A stretch of 64,000 nt of DNA from the NCBI GenBank assembly GCA_021773355.1, contig JAJFKE010000051.1, positions 124,001-188,000 of the forward strand, read 5' to 3'. Source of the DNA: Gammaproteobacteria bacterium. Its GTDB lineage: Bacteria; Pseudomonadota; Gammaproteobacteria; Pseudomonadales; Pseudohongiellaceae. Of this stretch, positions 1 to 10,319 are shown one piece after another; the stretch's first letter is position 1; the number at the start of each line of letters is the position of its first letter. Under the pieces are notes generated by a model. That model was not told the origin of the DNA, ran no database searches, and saw only the letters and a list, made by a program, of their open reading frames with translations. The position numbers and the translations under genes were made by a program.

Positions 1-167
1 AGAATTAACCAAGATTAGTTCAAAATTCACAAGACAGCCTCGGCGAATTTTGGTTCAATCCGCATGTTTACTGAGCAGTTCTCCTGCAATTGCTCTGACT
101 CAGAAGAGAACTTGTCAGCCGCTCCCGGTGAGACAAGCAGACTACTCACTTTACGGAGGGATAGCCG
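1..167 (+). promoter_or_regulatory. Leader region of the first cytochrome-monooxygenase operon
   Basis: No open reading frame is convincing here. A purine-rich ribosome-binding site, GGAGGG at about 155-160, sits 7 bases before the GTG at 168 and decides that start. No clear operator or RNA structure was seen, and the upstream gene lies outside the window. Confidence 0.4.
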
Positions 168-1634
168 GTGTTATCTACTATTAATCGATCACTTTTAGGC
201 GTTGTTGGCAATCTTGCTAAAGCATTTGCAGCATTATCAATCCTGGGATTGCCGATGCTGGCAACTGCCCAATCAGATCAAGTTACCTTTCATAAAGATA
301 TCGAACCGATCCTTCAGCGCAGCTGCCAGAATTGTCACCGTCCAGGTGGTGTTGGACCAATGCCCTTGGTCTCTTATGATGAGGTCGCCCCTTTTGCGGG
401 ATTGATTGAATACAAAACCGGTCTTCGCGATAGAGCGGGTGCCATGCCACCTTGGTATATGGAAAAGGACATCGGTATACAGGATTACAAATTTGACCCT
501 TCTCTTAGCGATGAAGAGTTAGCGGCCATCTCAACCTGGGCCCGTAGCGGCACACCCAAAGGTAACGCCGCGGATGCACCAGAGCCACTAGTATTCAGTG
601 ATGATCAGAAATGGACTGCTGGACAGCCGGACTTGATAGTTAAGACAAACTCGGTAACCAAACTCGCGGGCACTCCCGATTGGTGGGGCGAGATCGATAG
701 AATTGTTATCCCCATCGAAGAAGATCGCTATGTGAAGTCCGTAGAGATCGTGGAAGTCAATGACGTGGATTTTCAGGCAGGTACTGGTAGGGACACAGTC
801 GGCGGCAGATTCATCTTCCACCATATGATTTGGTCAACTGCCGAGATTGACGAAAACGGCGAACGCGTTGAAGGCACTGCTACCGGTTGGCCAGTACACG
901 AAGTAGGTCGTAATGCAGATATTTTCGACGAAGATGGTGCGCGCTTGCTCAAAGCCGGCACCTATCTGGTATCTGACTCCGTGCACATGCATTCAAACGG
1001 TAAGGACACAACAGGGCACTTAGAAGTTGGCTTTCGCTTCCAGCCTGTTGGTTATGAGCCCAAGTATGAAAGAGCGACTCTCGGCCTCGGCAATGGCGTT
1101 GATATCAGCATAGCCGGTAACGAGAAAGATCAGGAATTGCATGCCTACACGGTCCTTCAGGACCATACCAAGATAATTACTTTTGAACCCCATTTACACG
1201 CTCCCGGAGAGCGCATGTGCCTCGAGGCAATCTGGGGCTATACTGTAGAGACGCTTTCTTGCGTTGGCTATGATCATAACTGGGTTCGTGGCTATGCCTA
1301 TAACGACAATGCCCAGCCTTTGTTGCCGAAGGGAACAATTTTGCACATCGTCGGCTACATGAATAATACGGATACCAACCCGAATGTACCTGACCCAAGA
1401 AATTGGCAGGGATCTGGTAATCGTTCTGTAACTAATATGTTCATTGATTTGGGCATGCGAGTAAAAATGAATGAGGAGCAATTTTTCGAAGAAATGGAAA
1501 ATCGTCGTCAGGCATTAAACCTTGGACCCAACGACCATGTTATTGGTTGTCCACTATGTTTGGCGCCGCTAGTTGCGCCAGTTAACTCATCAGATGATTT
1601 GAAAAATGAAGTTGCATTGCAGGAGACAGATTAG
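168..1634 (+). CDS. Exported cytochrome c-copper type II monooxygenase fusion (copy A)
   Basis: An exported oxidoreductase of 488 aa. A signal peptide (about residues 1-35, ending LATAQS) is followed by a single-haem cytochrome c domain with CQNCH and the local motif GGVGPM. The C-terminal half resembles the two-domain PHM/DBH copper monooxygenases: FHHM (His-His pair), VHMHSNG, EPHLHAPG (His-x-His) and a later Met (NMF) match the ligand order of the CuH and CuM sites. Family knowledge says such enzymes hydroxylate C-H bonds using O2 and an electron donor; the haem domain may supply electrons here. The substrate is unknown. The start is GTG with a good ribosome-binding site. It lies 2 bases before the next gene, so the two are almost certainly co-transcribed. 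Three more proteins of this architecture occur in the window. Confidence 0.85.
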   Translation: MLSTINRSLLGVVGNLAKAFAALSILGLPMLATAQSDQVTFHKDIEPILQRSCQNCHRPGGVGPMPLVSYDEVAPFAGLIEYKTGLRDRAGAMPPWYMEKDIGIQDYKFDPSLSDEELAAISTWARSGTPKGNAADAPEPLVFSDDQKWTAGQPDLIVKTNSVTKLAGTPDWWGEIDRIVIPIEEDRYVKSVEIVEVNDVDFQAGTGRDTVGGRFIFHHMIWSTAEIDENGERVEGTATGWPVHEVGRNADIFDEDGARLLKAGTYLVSDSVHMHSNGKDTTGHLEVGFRFQPVGYEPKYERATLGLGNGVDISIAGNEKDQELHAYTVLQDHTKIITFEPHLHAPGERMCLEAIWGYTVETLSCVGYDHNWVRGYAYNDNAQPLLPKGTILHIVGYMNNTDTNPNVPDPRNWQGSGNRSVTNMFIDLGMRVKMNEEQFFEEMENRRQALNLGPNDHVIGCPLCLAPLVAPVNSSDDLKNEVALQETD

Positions 1635-1636
1635 AT

Positions 1637-2626
1637 ATGCAAAGTTTAAATAGTAAAAGTGCGAAGGGGTTGTTGAAGCTGTTCGCCTTCGCCCTAGGTG
1701 CTGTGATTTTATCACCGCTGGTATCCGCAGATACCTACCGCAGTGGGCAGCACGTTGAGCCAGCTTTCGAGGGTTGGCGTCCGAATGAAGATGGAACGTT
1801 TAATCTCATGTTTGGTTACATGAACGAAAACTGGGAAGAAGAGCCAAATGTACCCGTCGGAGACAATAATATGTTCTCTCCCGGAGATTCGGATAGAGGC
1901 CAACCAACCCATTTCCTTCCTCGCCGCAATCGCTTTACCTTTGAAGTAACGGTGCCCTCGGATTGGGGTGATCGTGAATTGGTATGGACCCTCAATGTAA
2001 ACGGTAAGGAACGGAAAGCCTATGGCACTTTAAAGGCCGATTATTTGGTGGATAACATGGTTATCGCATCCGAAACCGGTTCACTGGGAGCGGGAACCAG
2101 TAGTCCTGAGTCCCGTGCAAATCTGCCGCCAGTAGTGACGGTTCAAGGCGATGACATCCGAACTATACGAGTCGGCCAGCCTTTGGCTTTGCGTACTCAT
2201 GTGGCGGATGATGGCCTTCCTACGCCAAGCGATCCCGTTGAACAGGCTCGAGAATTCGCAGAATTCGTGGGTGGCCCCCTGGCGGCAGCTTTGGTAACGG
2301 AAGAGAATGTGCGCAAGCGAATATTAATGTCTCCTCCTATTAAAGTAACCGTTCAGAAAACCAACGGCCTGTTTCTCTCCTGGAATGTGTATAGAGGTGA
2401 GGGAAAGGTAACATTCAACCCACAGCAGCCTAAGCCTTGGGAAGATACTCGCGCGGGTTCACATTCTCCCTGGGGAACACTTTGGATGCCGCAAACCCCA
2501 CCGGAAGATGGTATGTATGATGTAGAAGTTACTTTCGACGAGCCGGGTACCTACGTCCTGTGGGGACGAGCCGACGACGGTGGTCTGTATCATGACGATT
2601 ACATCACAGTGAATGTTACAGAATAA
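1637..2626 (+). CDS. Secreted partner protein of the cytochrome-monooxygenase (copy A), unknown function
   Basis: A 329-aa exported protein with signal peptide (residues 1-31, ending LVSA) and no motif I can assign to an enzyme. It looks all-beta, with many short hydrophobic-polar strands. It is clearly related to the protein at 32920-33753: both have GW.PN.DGT near the N terminus, PTHF followed by an aromatic/arginine stretch and a VTVP segment, LVW.L, and a C terminus with EPG.Y ending in VN[VI]TE. Both copies sit directly next to a cytochrome c-copper monooxygenase gene, so an accessory or substrate-binding role for that enzyme is likely. It is translated 2 bases after the monooxygenase stop and followed by a strong terminator. 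Confidence 0.75.
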   Translation: MQSLNSKSAKGLLKLFAFALGAVILSPLVSADTYRSGQHVEPAFEGWRPNEDGTFNLMFGYMNENWEEEPNVPVGDNNMFSPGDSDRGQPTHFLPRRNRFTFEVTVPSDWGDRELVWTLNVNGKERKAYGTLKADYLVDNMVIASETGSLGAGTSSPESRANLPPVVTVQGDDIRTIRVGQPLALRTHVADDGLPTPSDPVEQAREFAEFVGGPLAAALVTEENVRKRILMSPPIKVTVQKTNGLFLSWNVYRGEGKVTFNPQQPKPWEDTRAGSHSPWGTLWMPQTPPEDGMYDVEVTFDEPGTYVLWGRADDGGLYHDDYITVNVTE

Positions 2627-2660
2627 AAATTCTCGTTTGCTGTAAGAATTGTGCATACTA

Positions 2661-2684
2661 GAAAGGGCGGTTTACCGCCCTTTC
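2661..2684 (+). terminator. Rho-independent terminator after the first operon
   Basis: A perfect hairpin GAAAGGGCGG-TTTA-CCGCCCTTTC begins 35 bases after the stop of the secreted partner gene. The T-rich 3' arm and the following CTTAT make it a typical terminator. Confidence 0.85.
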
Positions 2685-2733
2685 TTATGTTCAGGTTTTA
2701 ACCGGCGCAGAATTTGATTATCGGGGCCTTGTT

Positions 2734-3063
2734 GTGGAATTAGTGTTCTTTATTGTCGCTGTGCTTCTCGTGGGATCATTTTCCTATCTGGTTCTGTGCA
2801 GTATCTATTTTTCCTTCACATCGCGTCCACAGTTACTTGCCTTAAAGCTCTGCTGGAAGCTGGCAATAGTCAGTGTAGTCGGCATCCCAATAGTAGGAAT
2901 TGGCGGAGTTGTATTCGCTACACTGATTCTGCATGGTCAGTTGGCGAAGACCGCAAACTACAAGCAGCTAAGGGATATTTTGTTCAGTTTGTCGATTGCC
3001 ATCGCATGTTCAGTGGCTATTTATTTTGCGCTGATAGGCTTGGCGTTCTCAATACTCGACTAA
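2734..3063 (+). CDS. Small membrane protein, unknown
   Basis: A 109-aa protein that is almost entirely hydrophobic. Three likely membrane segments are visible, at about residues 1-27, 40-66 and 85-108. The start is GTG at 2734 and the ribosome-binding site is weak, so the exact start is unsure. It stands alone after a terminator and before the methyltransferase. I do not recognise the family. The amino-acid pattern (charged loops between hydrophobic blocks) supports a real gene, but expression is not certain. Confidence 0.55.
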   Translation: MELVFFIVAVLLVGSFSYLVLCSIYFSFTSRPQLLALKLCWKLAIVSVVGIPIVGIGGVVFATLILHGQLAKTANYKQLRDILFSLSIAIACSVAIYFALIGLAFSILD

Positions 3064-3225
3064 TTCAGCTATGCTGAAGTCGCTACATTAGTTCCCGCTA
3101 ATCTGGCTGTGATAGCATGCTCGATTAAAGAAGGTGCTTATTCACCCCGGTATTTTAAATATTTACTTATCCAAATGTTGGCATAAACCAATAACTGGTT
3201 TTATTGATTGCCAGGAGAAGATTTT

Positions 3226-3990
3226 ATGAACAGTCTTTCCAAGAGAACACTGAGTCTAATTGCAGCCATGATTTTTAGTATCCTTGCACACGCGGATGGG
3301 CACACGGTCATCGAAAGTGCGGTGGCAAATAGTGCCAGGCCGGATGCAGACAGAGAAAGAGATGCATCCAGAAAACCCGCAGCAGTTCTGGAATTTTTCG
3401 CTATCGAGCCCGGCATGAAGGTAATAGATGTATTTGCCGGTGGTGGCTATTACGCCGAAATCCTGAGCTATGTGGTAGGAGATATGGGTGAGGTGGCACT
3501 ATACAACAATGGTGGTTGGGACGGATTTGTAGGCGCAGGCATTGCTGAGCGACTGGCCAACAATCGCTTACCGAATGTGAAAAGCATTGTAATGGAGGCC
3601 AATGAATTGGATCTCAATGAGAACTACTTTGATGCCGCAGTTTTCGTATTGGGCTTTCATGATCTTTACTATGTCGATGAGCCGAGTTGGCCAGCAATAG
3701 ATGCCAGGAATTTTATCGATCGTCTCTACAGCATGATAAAACCAGGTGGCGTACTCGGGATCGTTGATCATGCCGCAGAGCCGGGGGTTAGTGTCGCCGT
3801 CGCGAACACACTGCATCGCATCGATCCAGGCATTATTCGAAGTGAGCTTATCTCTGCCGGATTTGTGCTGGAGGGCGAGTCGGAAGTTCTTCGAAACGCC
3901 GCAGACGATCGCAATAAGCCAATGAGTGACCAGAGTGTTCGAGGTAAAACAGATAGGGTAGTAATGAGGTTTCGAAAGCCTGCTCGTTAG
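3226..3990 (+). CDS. Class I SAM-dependent methyltransferase with signal peptide
   Basis: The ATG at 3226 (254 aa) is chosen over the track's upstream TTG because AGGAGAAG lies just before it. The N terminus (MNSLSKRTLSLIAAMIFS...AHADG) is a signal peptide, so the enzyme is probably periplasmic, as in other exported methyltransferases of proteobacteria. The SAM-binding motif I is VIDVFAGGGYY, and later strands include DAAVFVLGFHD and MIKPGGVLGIVDH. A methylation substrate cannot be inferred. A decayed second copy of the N-terminal part lies about 130 bp downstream, so the gene was once tandemly duplicated. Confidence 0.8.
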   Translation: MNSLSKRTLSLIAAMIFSILAHADGHTVIESAVANSARPDADRERDASRKPAAVLEFFAIEPGMKVIDVFAGGGYYAEILSYVVGDMGEVALYNNGGWDGFVGAGIAERLANNRLPNVKSIVMEANELDLNENYFDAAVFVLGFHDLYYVDEPSWPAIDARNFIDRLYSMIKPGGVLGIVDHAAEPGVSVAVANTLHRIDPGIIRSELISAGFVLEGESEVLRNAADDRNKPMSDQSVRGKTDRVVMRFRKPAR

Positions 3991-4121
3991 CCGATCCCCG
4001 TGATGGTTTGTGTAGCCCAGTGCAAGGGAGTGAGAGTTTCCTAACGAATTTGAAAAATTTCAATTATGGGATACGGGTTTCAGCAAATAACATTATTGCT
4101 TGGAAGCTAAGAGGATTAGTT

Positions 4122-4373
4122 GTGAATAGTCTTTTAAGGAAACCAGTCGTTTTCGTTGTAGGGGTAATGTTCCCTGTTGCTGTGCACGAATCTGGACATA
4201 CTATCACTGAATGAGCCGTGAGAAACAAGGTCAGGCAACACGCCAATCAACGAAAAGACCTTGCCAGAATGTCGGATGTGATATCGGAGTTCTTTGCATT
4301 CGAACCCAACATAATTGAGGTTCTTACTTGTGTCAATCCCGGCCAGAAAAGTGAAAGCTGCGAAAAACTGTAG
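4122..4373 (+). pseudogene. Remnant of a second methyltransferase copy
   Basis: Reading from the GTG at 4122, the frame gives VNSLLRKP...HESGHTITE, a TGA stop at 4212, then AVRNKVRQHANQRKDLARM and EFFAFEPN. This lines up with the neighbouring methyltransferase (MNSLSKRT, ADGHTVIESAVAN, RDASRK, EFFAIEPG). The copy keeps only the first third, has an internal stop and loses homology at the SAM-binding motif. It is a degraded paralogue, not a gene. The rest of the 3991-4442 gap shows nothing else. Confidence 0.75.
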
Positions 4374-4442
4374 AGAAGATAAAACAGCGCGCTACCATAG
4401 TAAGTTGTTTAATTAGTCGCGAAGAACAACCATCTGAGAGCT

Positions 4443-6512
4443 TTAATATATAGCGGACACCTCAGTTTCCGCTCCCAATTTGTCTTCAACAAGATTATAC
4501 GTGAAAGCGTGAGCAATATTTCCAACCGTAGAACAGATTGCTGTTAAGGGTTCCTTATCGAAATTATATCTGTGCAATTCATTTCGAATATCTGTCAGCT
4601 CACCGTGTGGCTTATGCAAGATAGCGGCGCTCCCCGCGTCACGAAACTCGTCTTTTTCAATATCAAAATAATCAGCCAAGTGAGAAGGCAATGTAACTTG
4701 AGCTGTCTTATTCGTCTTGCCCTGATAAACTTCTTCGGGATCGATTCTCATTGACATTAATATGCGGAAAATATCATCACAATCCGTGAAATCCATACCC
4801 TCCACAATTATATCCCGAAGAGCGTTTAACATGGCCTCATAAAGCGATCGGTTTTGAATTAGCTTGGCATTATACAGGAGATGAGCAGGCTTTTTTGTAG
4901 CCCCGAGAAAAGCGTTCCACTCACAATCCTGTAAGTAATGTGCTTGTAGGTTTTCAGCACTATCGAAAAATTCCACAGAGTAATCAGCTTTTAAGCCGTC
5001 AAAAAAAGTCCGCATAGGTTTGCCGTTGATCATGGAATAAAGCACATCTACAGGGTTTTTCTTGTGCACGCTGTTGGCGTATTTCAGCAGGGGTTTCAAA
5101 AATTTGTGGTTCCAACCAAACCAGATAGCCCAATGAAGTAATCTAAGATTCATAAGATCATCTGGCGAAATCGCGGAATTACCGCAAACAACTTCTTCAG
5201 CCTCTATCGATCTGACACCTTGATATTCTCCAAAATATCCATCTCGGGTAAAGTATTTTGTATAAAGATCATGATTTTTCCTGGATTGGCTCGATGCCAT
5301 TTCGGTGCCGGGCAAGAGAATCACGTTGTAAATACCAATCTGATCGAAATCGAAATTAAAGACATCTCGCAAAGTGTTCAGATGACCTTCATGTGTTTCT
5401 CCAGGTAGGCCGGATAGAATATCCGTTCGAACTCCGTAGCCTTCGGCGTGATATGTAGCAACACTTTCTGCAACGTCTAGCAATTTAATATTCTTTCTGT
5501 TGGTAGCTATCTGAGCCGCTTCATCCAGGGTTTGTAGTGCTATAAGAGCATTATCCATCCTATGAGACTTTGCGCTATCCTGATTCCGGAGCAATTGAGC
5601 TACTTCGTAGTTTCTAGCTGGGGTGTTCTTGCTTTCATACATTACGATTGTTTTTAGACTGGGATTTCTGCTCTTGATATGACTAATTCTTTGGGCTATT
5701 TCCACATCGCGCTTCAAGATGCCAAAGTTTGCGTCAGCGATAAACCAGGTTGAAGCCAGAGGCATTTTTTCAGATATATATTCCATATCATCGTATATCC
5801 TATCTATGGAATACTTACGGACTTTCTGTAAAGCAGCGATTCCCCAAGCGCAATAGGTGCATCCAAATGGACAACCCCGATTGGTCTCAAGCATGGGAAT
5901 AAATCCCTTGGACATAAATTCATCCAAGTAACCGCTGGTATATGGCGAAGGTAACTCATCCATATCTCCAGAATTACCATTTGGGCTATAATTCAGATGA
6001 TCGCCTGAGGTTAAAAAGCCGACGCCGTCGATAGAGCGAGATTCCCTGATAAAGGATTTCCCGGACGTCTTGAATTCCTTCAGTATTTCGGCGAATGGTC
6101 GTTCTCCTTCGTGGATGATGCAAACGTCGATGAATTTATTTTGTAGGAGATAAGTTTTTATTCCATTTTCGTCAGCCTGTACTGAAGGTCCACCTGCAAC
6201 TATCAATGCATGTGGGAAACGTGCTCTAAGCATCGATCCTATTGAAAAATTGAGATGGGTATTCCACACGTAGTTAGAAAATCCGATTACGTCTGGGGGT
6301 GTGTCAGTAGAATTGTCGCAAGCCTCTAGAAAGTCATTTGGAAACTTGAATAGAGAGATATCAACTTCTTTGCCGAAAATTTTCTTCGCGTAGACTCCAA
6401 TACTGGCAATTCCTAAAGGGACTACAAAACCGGCTTCATTTCCGCCGGAGTAACTACCAGTTCCTTGAGCTGGAGAATATGAATGAACAAGATCTGCTAA
6501 GAATACTTTCAA
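4443..6512 (-). CDS. B12-binding-type radical SAM protein
   Basis: A 689-aa protein. Residues about 1-170 form a Rossmann-like cobalamin-binding-type domain (VIGFSNYVWNTH, LIVAGGPSVQADE). The radical SAM domain follows with NRGCPFGCTYCAWG, the CxxxCxxC ligand set for the 4Fe-4S cluster, at about residue 215. Later pieces, such as DILSGLPGETHEGH and LLPGTEM, are typical of the class B radical SAM methyltransferase/cyclase group. The last 250 residues are an extra domain I do not recognise. The start is TTG at 6512 with GGAG seven bases upstream. It stands alone, with no biosynthetic neighbours, so the substrate cannot be guessed. Confidence 0.8.
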   Translation of the reverse strand: MKVFLADLVHSYSPAQGTGSYSGGNEAGFVVPLGIASIGVYAKKIFGKEVDISLFKFPNDFLEACDNSTDTPPDVIGFSNYVWNTHLNFSIGSMLRARFPHALIVAGGPSVQADENGIKTYLLQNKFIDVCIIHEGERPFAEILKEFKTSGKSFIRESRSIDGVGFLTSGDHLNYSPNGNSGDMDELPSPYTSGYLDEFMSKGFIPMLETNRGCPFGCTYCAWGIAALQKVRKYSIDRIYDDMEYISEKMPLASTWFIADANFGILKRDVEIAQRISHIKSRNPSLKTIVMYESKNTPARNYEVAQLLRNQDSAKSHRMDNALIALQTLDEAAQIATNRKNIKLLDVAESVATYHAEGYGVRTDILSGLPGETHEGHLNTLRDVFNFDFDQIGIYNVILLPGTEMASSQSRKNHDLYTKYFTRDGYFGEYQGVRSIEAEEVVCGNSAISPDDLMNLRLLHWAIWFGWNHKFLKPLLKYANSVHKKNPVDVLYSMINGKPMRTFFDGLKADYSVEFFDSAENLQAHYLQDCEWNAFLGATKKPAHLLYNAKLIQNRSLYEAMLNALRDIIVEGMDFTDCDDIFRILMSMRIDPEEVYQGKTNKTAQVTLPSHLADYFDIEKDEFRDAGSAAILHKPHGELTDIRNELHRYNFDKEPLTAICSTVGNIAHAFTYNLVEDKLGAETEVSAIY

Positions 6513-6958
6513 AATATTTCTCCAAACTGCCTCTGTTAAGAAAGTGAAATGTGAGCTGAGAGTATGAATAGTTATGGAGTACTATACTGCTGATCGCGTT
6601 CCGGTCAACTAGGCAAACCCAATAAGTCATCGTGATTCGATGCGTAAAAGGTAAAAGGCTCAGTAAGATTGTTATCCCATCATATTTTTATAACGTCAAG
6701 GCTATCTGTGCCTTAGTCGCAAGCTTGTTCGGCGGTTGCCGGAAAAGGCTATCCAATGTGAAGATAGCCTAAATACGATTTTATAAGCATGCAACTCATG
6801 AGAATATCTCAGATTATTAGCAGTCATCACTAGTTTCTACAAAAAATTATTCAATAAGTCTACTAGTTCACAAAATGATTGAGAGCATTCGAAGTCAGTT
6901 GCTTAAGTATGGTCGTTGATTAAGATGGTAAAAGGTATCCTGGTCTGAAGGCTGTCGC
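6513..6958. other. Intergenic stretch between radical SAM gene and icmF
   Basis: A 446-bp AT-rich gap with no coding potential in either strand. The only clear signal is a terminator hairpin for icmF (6746-6770, listed separately). No cobalamin-riboswitch-like conserved box was recognised, although both flanking genes use cobalamin. Confidence 0.5.
6746..6770 (-). terminator. Terminator of icmF
   Basis: The arms AGGCTATC and GATAGCCT flank a 9-base loop. Read on the minus strand, the hairpin is followed by TTTTCC. It lies about 190 bp after the icmF stop. Confidence 0.6.
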
Positions 6959-9900
6959 TTACATATTCCTGCGATATTGTCCGCCAACCTCAAAAAAAGT
7001 ATCGGTGATCTGACCTAGACTGCAACAGCGAACTGCGTTCATTAATTCTGCAAATACATTTTCGTTGTTTATGGCTGCGGTTCTAAGTCGTTGCAAGGCT
7101 TGTTCAGACTCGGCGGCATGCGCTGTTTTAAAATCTGCCAGACGCTTTAGTTGACTCTGCTTTTCTTCTTCGGTGGAACGCGCCAGTTCGATCTCAATTT
7201 CGCTTACCGGCTCTGGGTTCAAGAAAGTGTTGACGCCTATTAGTGGCAGGCTGCCATCGTGTTTTCGATGTTCATAGTACATGGATTCATCTTGAATTTT
7301 GCCGCGCTGGTACCCGGTTTCCATCGCACCCAATACGCCTCCTCGTTCCGAGATGCGCTCAAACTCCTGTAGCACTGCTTCTTCAACCAGATCCGTAAGC
7401 TCTTCGATGATGAAGGAGCCTTGATTGGAATTTTCGTTAACCGCCAGACCCCACTCTTTATTAATTATTAACTGAATTGCCATGGCGCGGCGCACAGATT
7501 CTTCGGTGGGGGTAGTAACGGCTTCGTCATAGGCATTGGTGTGTAGGCTATTGCAATTATCGTAAACTGCAATCAAGGCCTGCAAAGTAGTGCGAATATC
7601 ATTAAACGACATCTCCTGCGCATGCAGCGATCGACCCGAAGTCTGTATATGGTATTTGAGTTTTTGACTACGCTCGTTGGCGCCGTAGCGGAAGCGCATT
7701 GCAGTTGCCCAAATGCGTCGTGCTACTCGACCCAATACCGTGTATTCAGGGTCCATGCCATTGGAGAAGAAGAAAGAAAGATTGTGAGCGAAATCGTCTA
7801 CTTTCATGCCTCGTGCGATATAGGCTTCAACAAAAGTGAAACCGTTGGAAAGTGTGAAGGCTAATTGTGAAATGGGATTCGCCCCGGCTTCGGCAATGTG
7901 GTAGCCGGAAATAGAAACTGAATAGAAATTTCGGATGCTATTGGCAATAAAATACTCTTGAATGTCACCCATTAGTTTTAGGCTGAACTCAGTTGAAAAT
8001 ATACAGGTATTCTGGCCCTGATCTTCTTTTAAGATATCTGCCTGTACCGTGCCGCGTACGTTTTCCAAAGCGCGCGCCTTAATGGATTCATATTCCTCTG
8101 ACCTTGGTTCTCTAGCATTTTCTTGTTTGAAGCTATCTAACTGTTGATCGATTGCCGCATTCATATACATGGCAAGTATGGTTGGGGCAGGACCGTTAAT
8201 GGTCATGGAGACCGATGTGCCGGGGCTGCACAGATCGAATCCGCTGTACAGTTCCTTCATGTCATCCAGAGTAGCGATAGAGACGCCGGAGTTGCCGACT
8301 TTGCCATAGATGTCAGGTTGCACGGCTGGATCAAATCCGTACAGCGTCACAGAATCAAAGGCCGTCGATAATCGCTTTGCTTCAGCGTGTTCGGATAGTT
8401 GCTTGAAGCGACGATTGGTACGAAAAGCATCACCTTCACCGGCAAACATGCGCGTAGGATCTTCAGATTCCCGTTTAAACTGAAATACTCCGGCGGTAAA
8501 GGGAAAGCGCCCTGGCACGTTCTCAAGCAGCAACCATCTCAGTAGCTCGCCTTGATCCTGGAAAGTAGGCAGAGCAACTCTGGATATCTTCGTACCTGAA
8601 AGAGACGTGCGGGTGAGAGCGGTTCGAATTTCTCTACCACGCACCTTAACTACGAATTCATCGGCGGAATAGTCTTTCTTTATTTGTGGCCAATTTTCCA
8701 ACAGCCGTTTCGCCTTTCCATCCATGGCATTGTCTTTGGCCGCTATCAGATCGTCCAGGTTCGAGCTGTCTTTAGATGCGGAGTCCAACATGGCTTTGCT
8801 GGCAACTAGTTGCTGTCTTTCCCTGGCCAAACTTGCTTGCCTTCGTACCTGGTCATGATAATCGCGTACTGCTTCAGCAATTTCTGCCAAGTAGCGTTGT
8901 TGTTGAGCTGGAATGATCAGGGTTCTTGAAGTTGACATCTTGGTGCTAACGGTGGCTATGGATTGCTTGTATTGCGGCAGTCCATATTCACGCAGCAGCG
9001 GGACCAGAGCTTGATACATGGCGGTAATGCCATCGTCATTAAACTTGGAGGCGATAGTGCCAAATACTGGCATTTCGTCCGGCATCTGCGAGAACGCCTC
9101 TCGATTACGTTGTACCTGTTTGCAAACATCGCGCAATGCATCTTCACCGCCTTTGCGATCGAACTTATTAATCGCGAACACATCAGCGTAATCCAGCATA
9201 TCGATTTTTTCTAGCTGACTAGCTGCTCCAAATTCGGGCGTCATCACATACAGGGAAGTATTCACGAAAGGCACTATACCTGCATCGCCCTGACCAATGC
9301 CTGGTGTTTCGATAATGATCAAATCGAAACCTGATAGCTTGATCGCCGAAATAATCTCACTAAGCTTCTCAGGAATTTCAACGGCAGCATTTCTAGTGGC
9401 TATCGAGCGCATGAAGATATTCGAATGACTGATGGCATTCATACGAATGCGATCACCTAACAAAGCGCCACCTGTCTTTTTTCTTGTGGGGTCGATAGCG
9501 AGAACGGCGATCTTTAATGAATCGGCACTGTCTTGTCTAAAGCGCCGTATGATTTCGTCGGTGGACGAAGATTTTCCTGCCCCGCCGGTGCCGGTTATGC
9601 CAAGTATAGGTGTGCTGTTCTCAGCCTTGGCGTCTTCATTTAGCCGCTGTAATTCGTCTGTACTGTAATCATTATTTTCGATAGCCGTAATAACGCGGGT
9701 TAGAACTATTCTGTCGCCTTCTGCCAGCTTCGATAACTGTGGTGCAGGTGGGCGCTGCTCGCCGTCGCGACAACGCTCAAGCATGTCATCGATCATGCCC
9801 TGCAGACCAATAGACTGCCCGTCGCCAGGGGAGTAGATACGGCTTACTCCATAAGTATGCAGTTCGTCTATTTCAGCAGGAATGATAACGCCACCACCGC

Positions 9901-10228
9901 CGCCAAATATTTTTATGTGCGATGCATTCAGTTCGCGCAGTCTATCGACCAGGTACTTAAAATATTCTATATGCCCGCCCTGATAGGAGCTGATGGCGAT
10001 CGCATCAGCATCTTCCTGAACAGCGGCTTCTACAATTTCTTGAACCGATCGATTATGAGCGAGATGAATAACTTCGGCTCCGCTGGATTGTAAAATCCTG
10101 CGCATGATATTAATCGCCACATCGTGCCCATCGAACAAACTGGCAGCAGTTACAAAACGAATCCACTTGCGTTCAGGAAGCGATGCGGTAGATTTTCCTG
10201 CGGGTTTTTGGAATGACACTACTGACAA
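6959..10228 (-). CDS. icmF: Fused isobutyryl-CoA mutase (IcmF)
   Basis: A 1089-aa adenosylcobalamin enzyme that interconverts isobutyryl-CoA and n-butyryl-CoA; some relatives also act on pivalyl/isovaleryl-CoA. Three parts are visible in the IcmF order. An N-terminal B12-binding domain has [12 protein letters not shown] (cobalamin histidine). A MeaB-like GTPase chaperone has Walker [10 protein letters not shown] at about residue 210 and [13 protein letters not shown]-terminal mutase barrel has [18 protein letters not shown] and [13 protein letters not shown]. Length and order match IcmF rather than plain methylmalonyl-CoA mutase. The start is TTG with AGGAGAGGGG upstream; a GTG three codons in is also possible. 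It may be transcribed with the hydrolase gene 91 bp upstream. Confidence 0.93.
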   Translation of the reverse strand: MSVVSFQKPAGKSTASLPERKWIRFVTAASLFDGHDVAINIMRRILQSSGAEVIHLAHNRSVQEIVEAAVQEDADAIAISSYQGGHIEYFKYLVDRLRELNASHIKIFGGGGGVIIPAEIDELHTYGVSRIYSPGDGQSIGLQGMIDDMLERCRDGEQRPPAPQLSKLAEGDRIVLTRVITAIENNDYSTDELQRLNEDAKAENSTPILGITGTGGAGKSSSTDEIIRRFRQDSADSLKIAVLAIDPTRKKTGGALLGDRIRMNAISHSNIFMRSIATRNAAVEIPEKLSEIISAIKLSGFDLIIIETPGIGQGDAGIVPFVNTSLYVMTPEFGAASQLEKIDMLDYADVFAINKFDRKGGEDALRDVCKQVQRNREAFSQMPDEMPVFGTIASKFNDDGITAMYQALVPLLREYGLPQYKQSIATVSTKMSTSRTLIIPAQQQRYLAEIAEAVRDYHDQVRRQASLARERQQLVASKAMLDSASKDSSNLDDLIAAKDNAMDGKAKRLLENWPQIKKDYSADEFVVKVRGREIRTALTRTSLSGTKISRVALPTFQDQGELLRWLLLENVPGRFPFTAGVFQFKRESEDPTRMFAGEGDAFRTNRRFKQLSEHAEAKRLSTAFDSVTLYGFDPAVQPDIYGKVGNSGVSIATLDDMKELYSGFDLCSPGTSVSMTINGPAPTILAMYMNAAIDQQLDSFKQENAREPRSEEYESIKARALENVRGTVQADILKEDQGQNTCIFSTEFSLKLMGDIQEYFIANSIRNFYSVSISGYHIAEAGANPISQLAFTLSNGFTFVEAYIARGMKVDDFAHNLSFFFSNGMDPEYTVLGRVARRIWATAMRFRYGANERSQKLKYHIQTSGRSLHAQEMSFNDIRTTLQALIAVYDNCNSLHTNAYDEAVTTPTEESVRRAMAIQLIINKEWGLAVNENSNQGSFIIEELTDLVEEAVLQEFERISERGGVLGAMETGYQRGKIQDESMYYEHRKHDGSLPLIGVNTFLNPEPVSEIEIELARSTEEEKQSQLKRLADFKTAHAAESEQALQRLRTAAINNENVFAELMNAVRCCSLGQITDTFFEVGGQYRRNM

Positions 10229-10319
10229 AATTAGACCCCTCTCCTAAAGCGATGCGACCCGGTTCCCTTGGATCGCGAAGGCCTGGTAGTTTAGCGCACT
10301 CTGATCAACAGATCACTGC

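Noticed and set aside
6513-6958. Cobalamin riboswitch between two B12-dependent genes.
   Set aside because: No B12-box-like sequence or matching helices were recognised; the stretch is also downstream, not upstream, of icmF.
8144-10093. Several plus-strand ORFs inside icmF.
   Set aside because: They are antisense shadows of a long, clearly coding gene.
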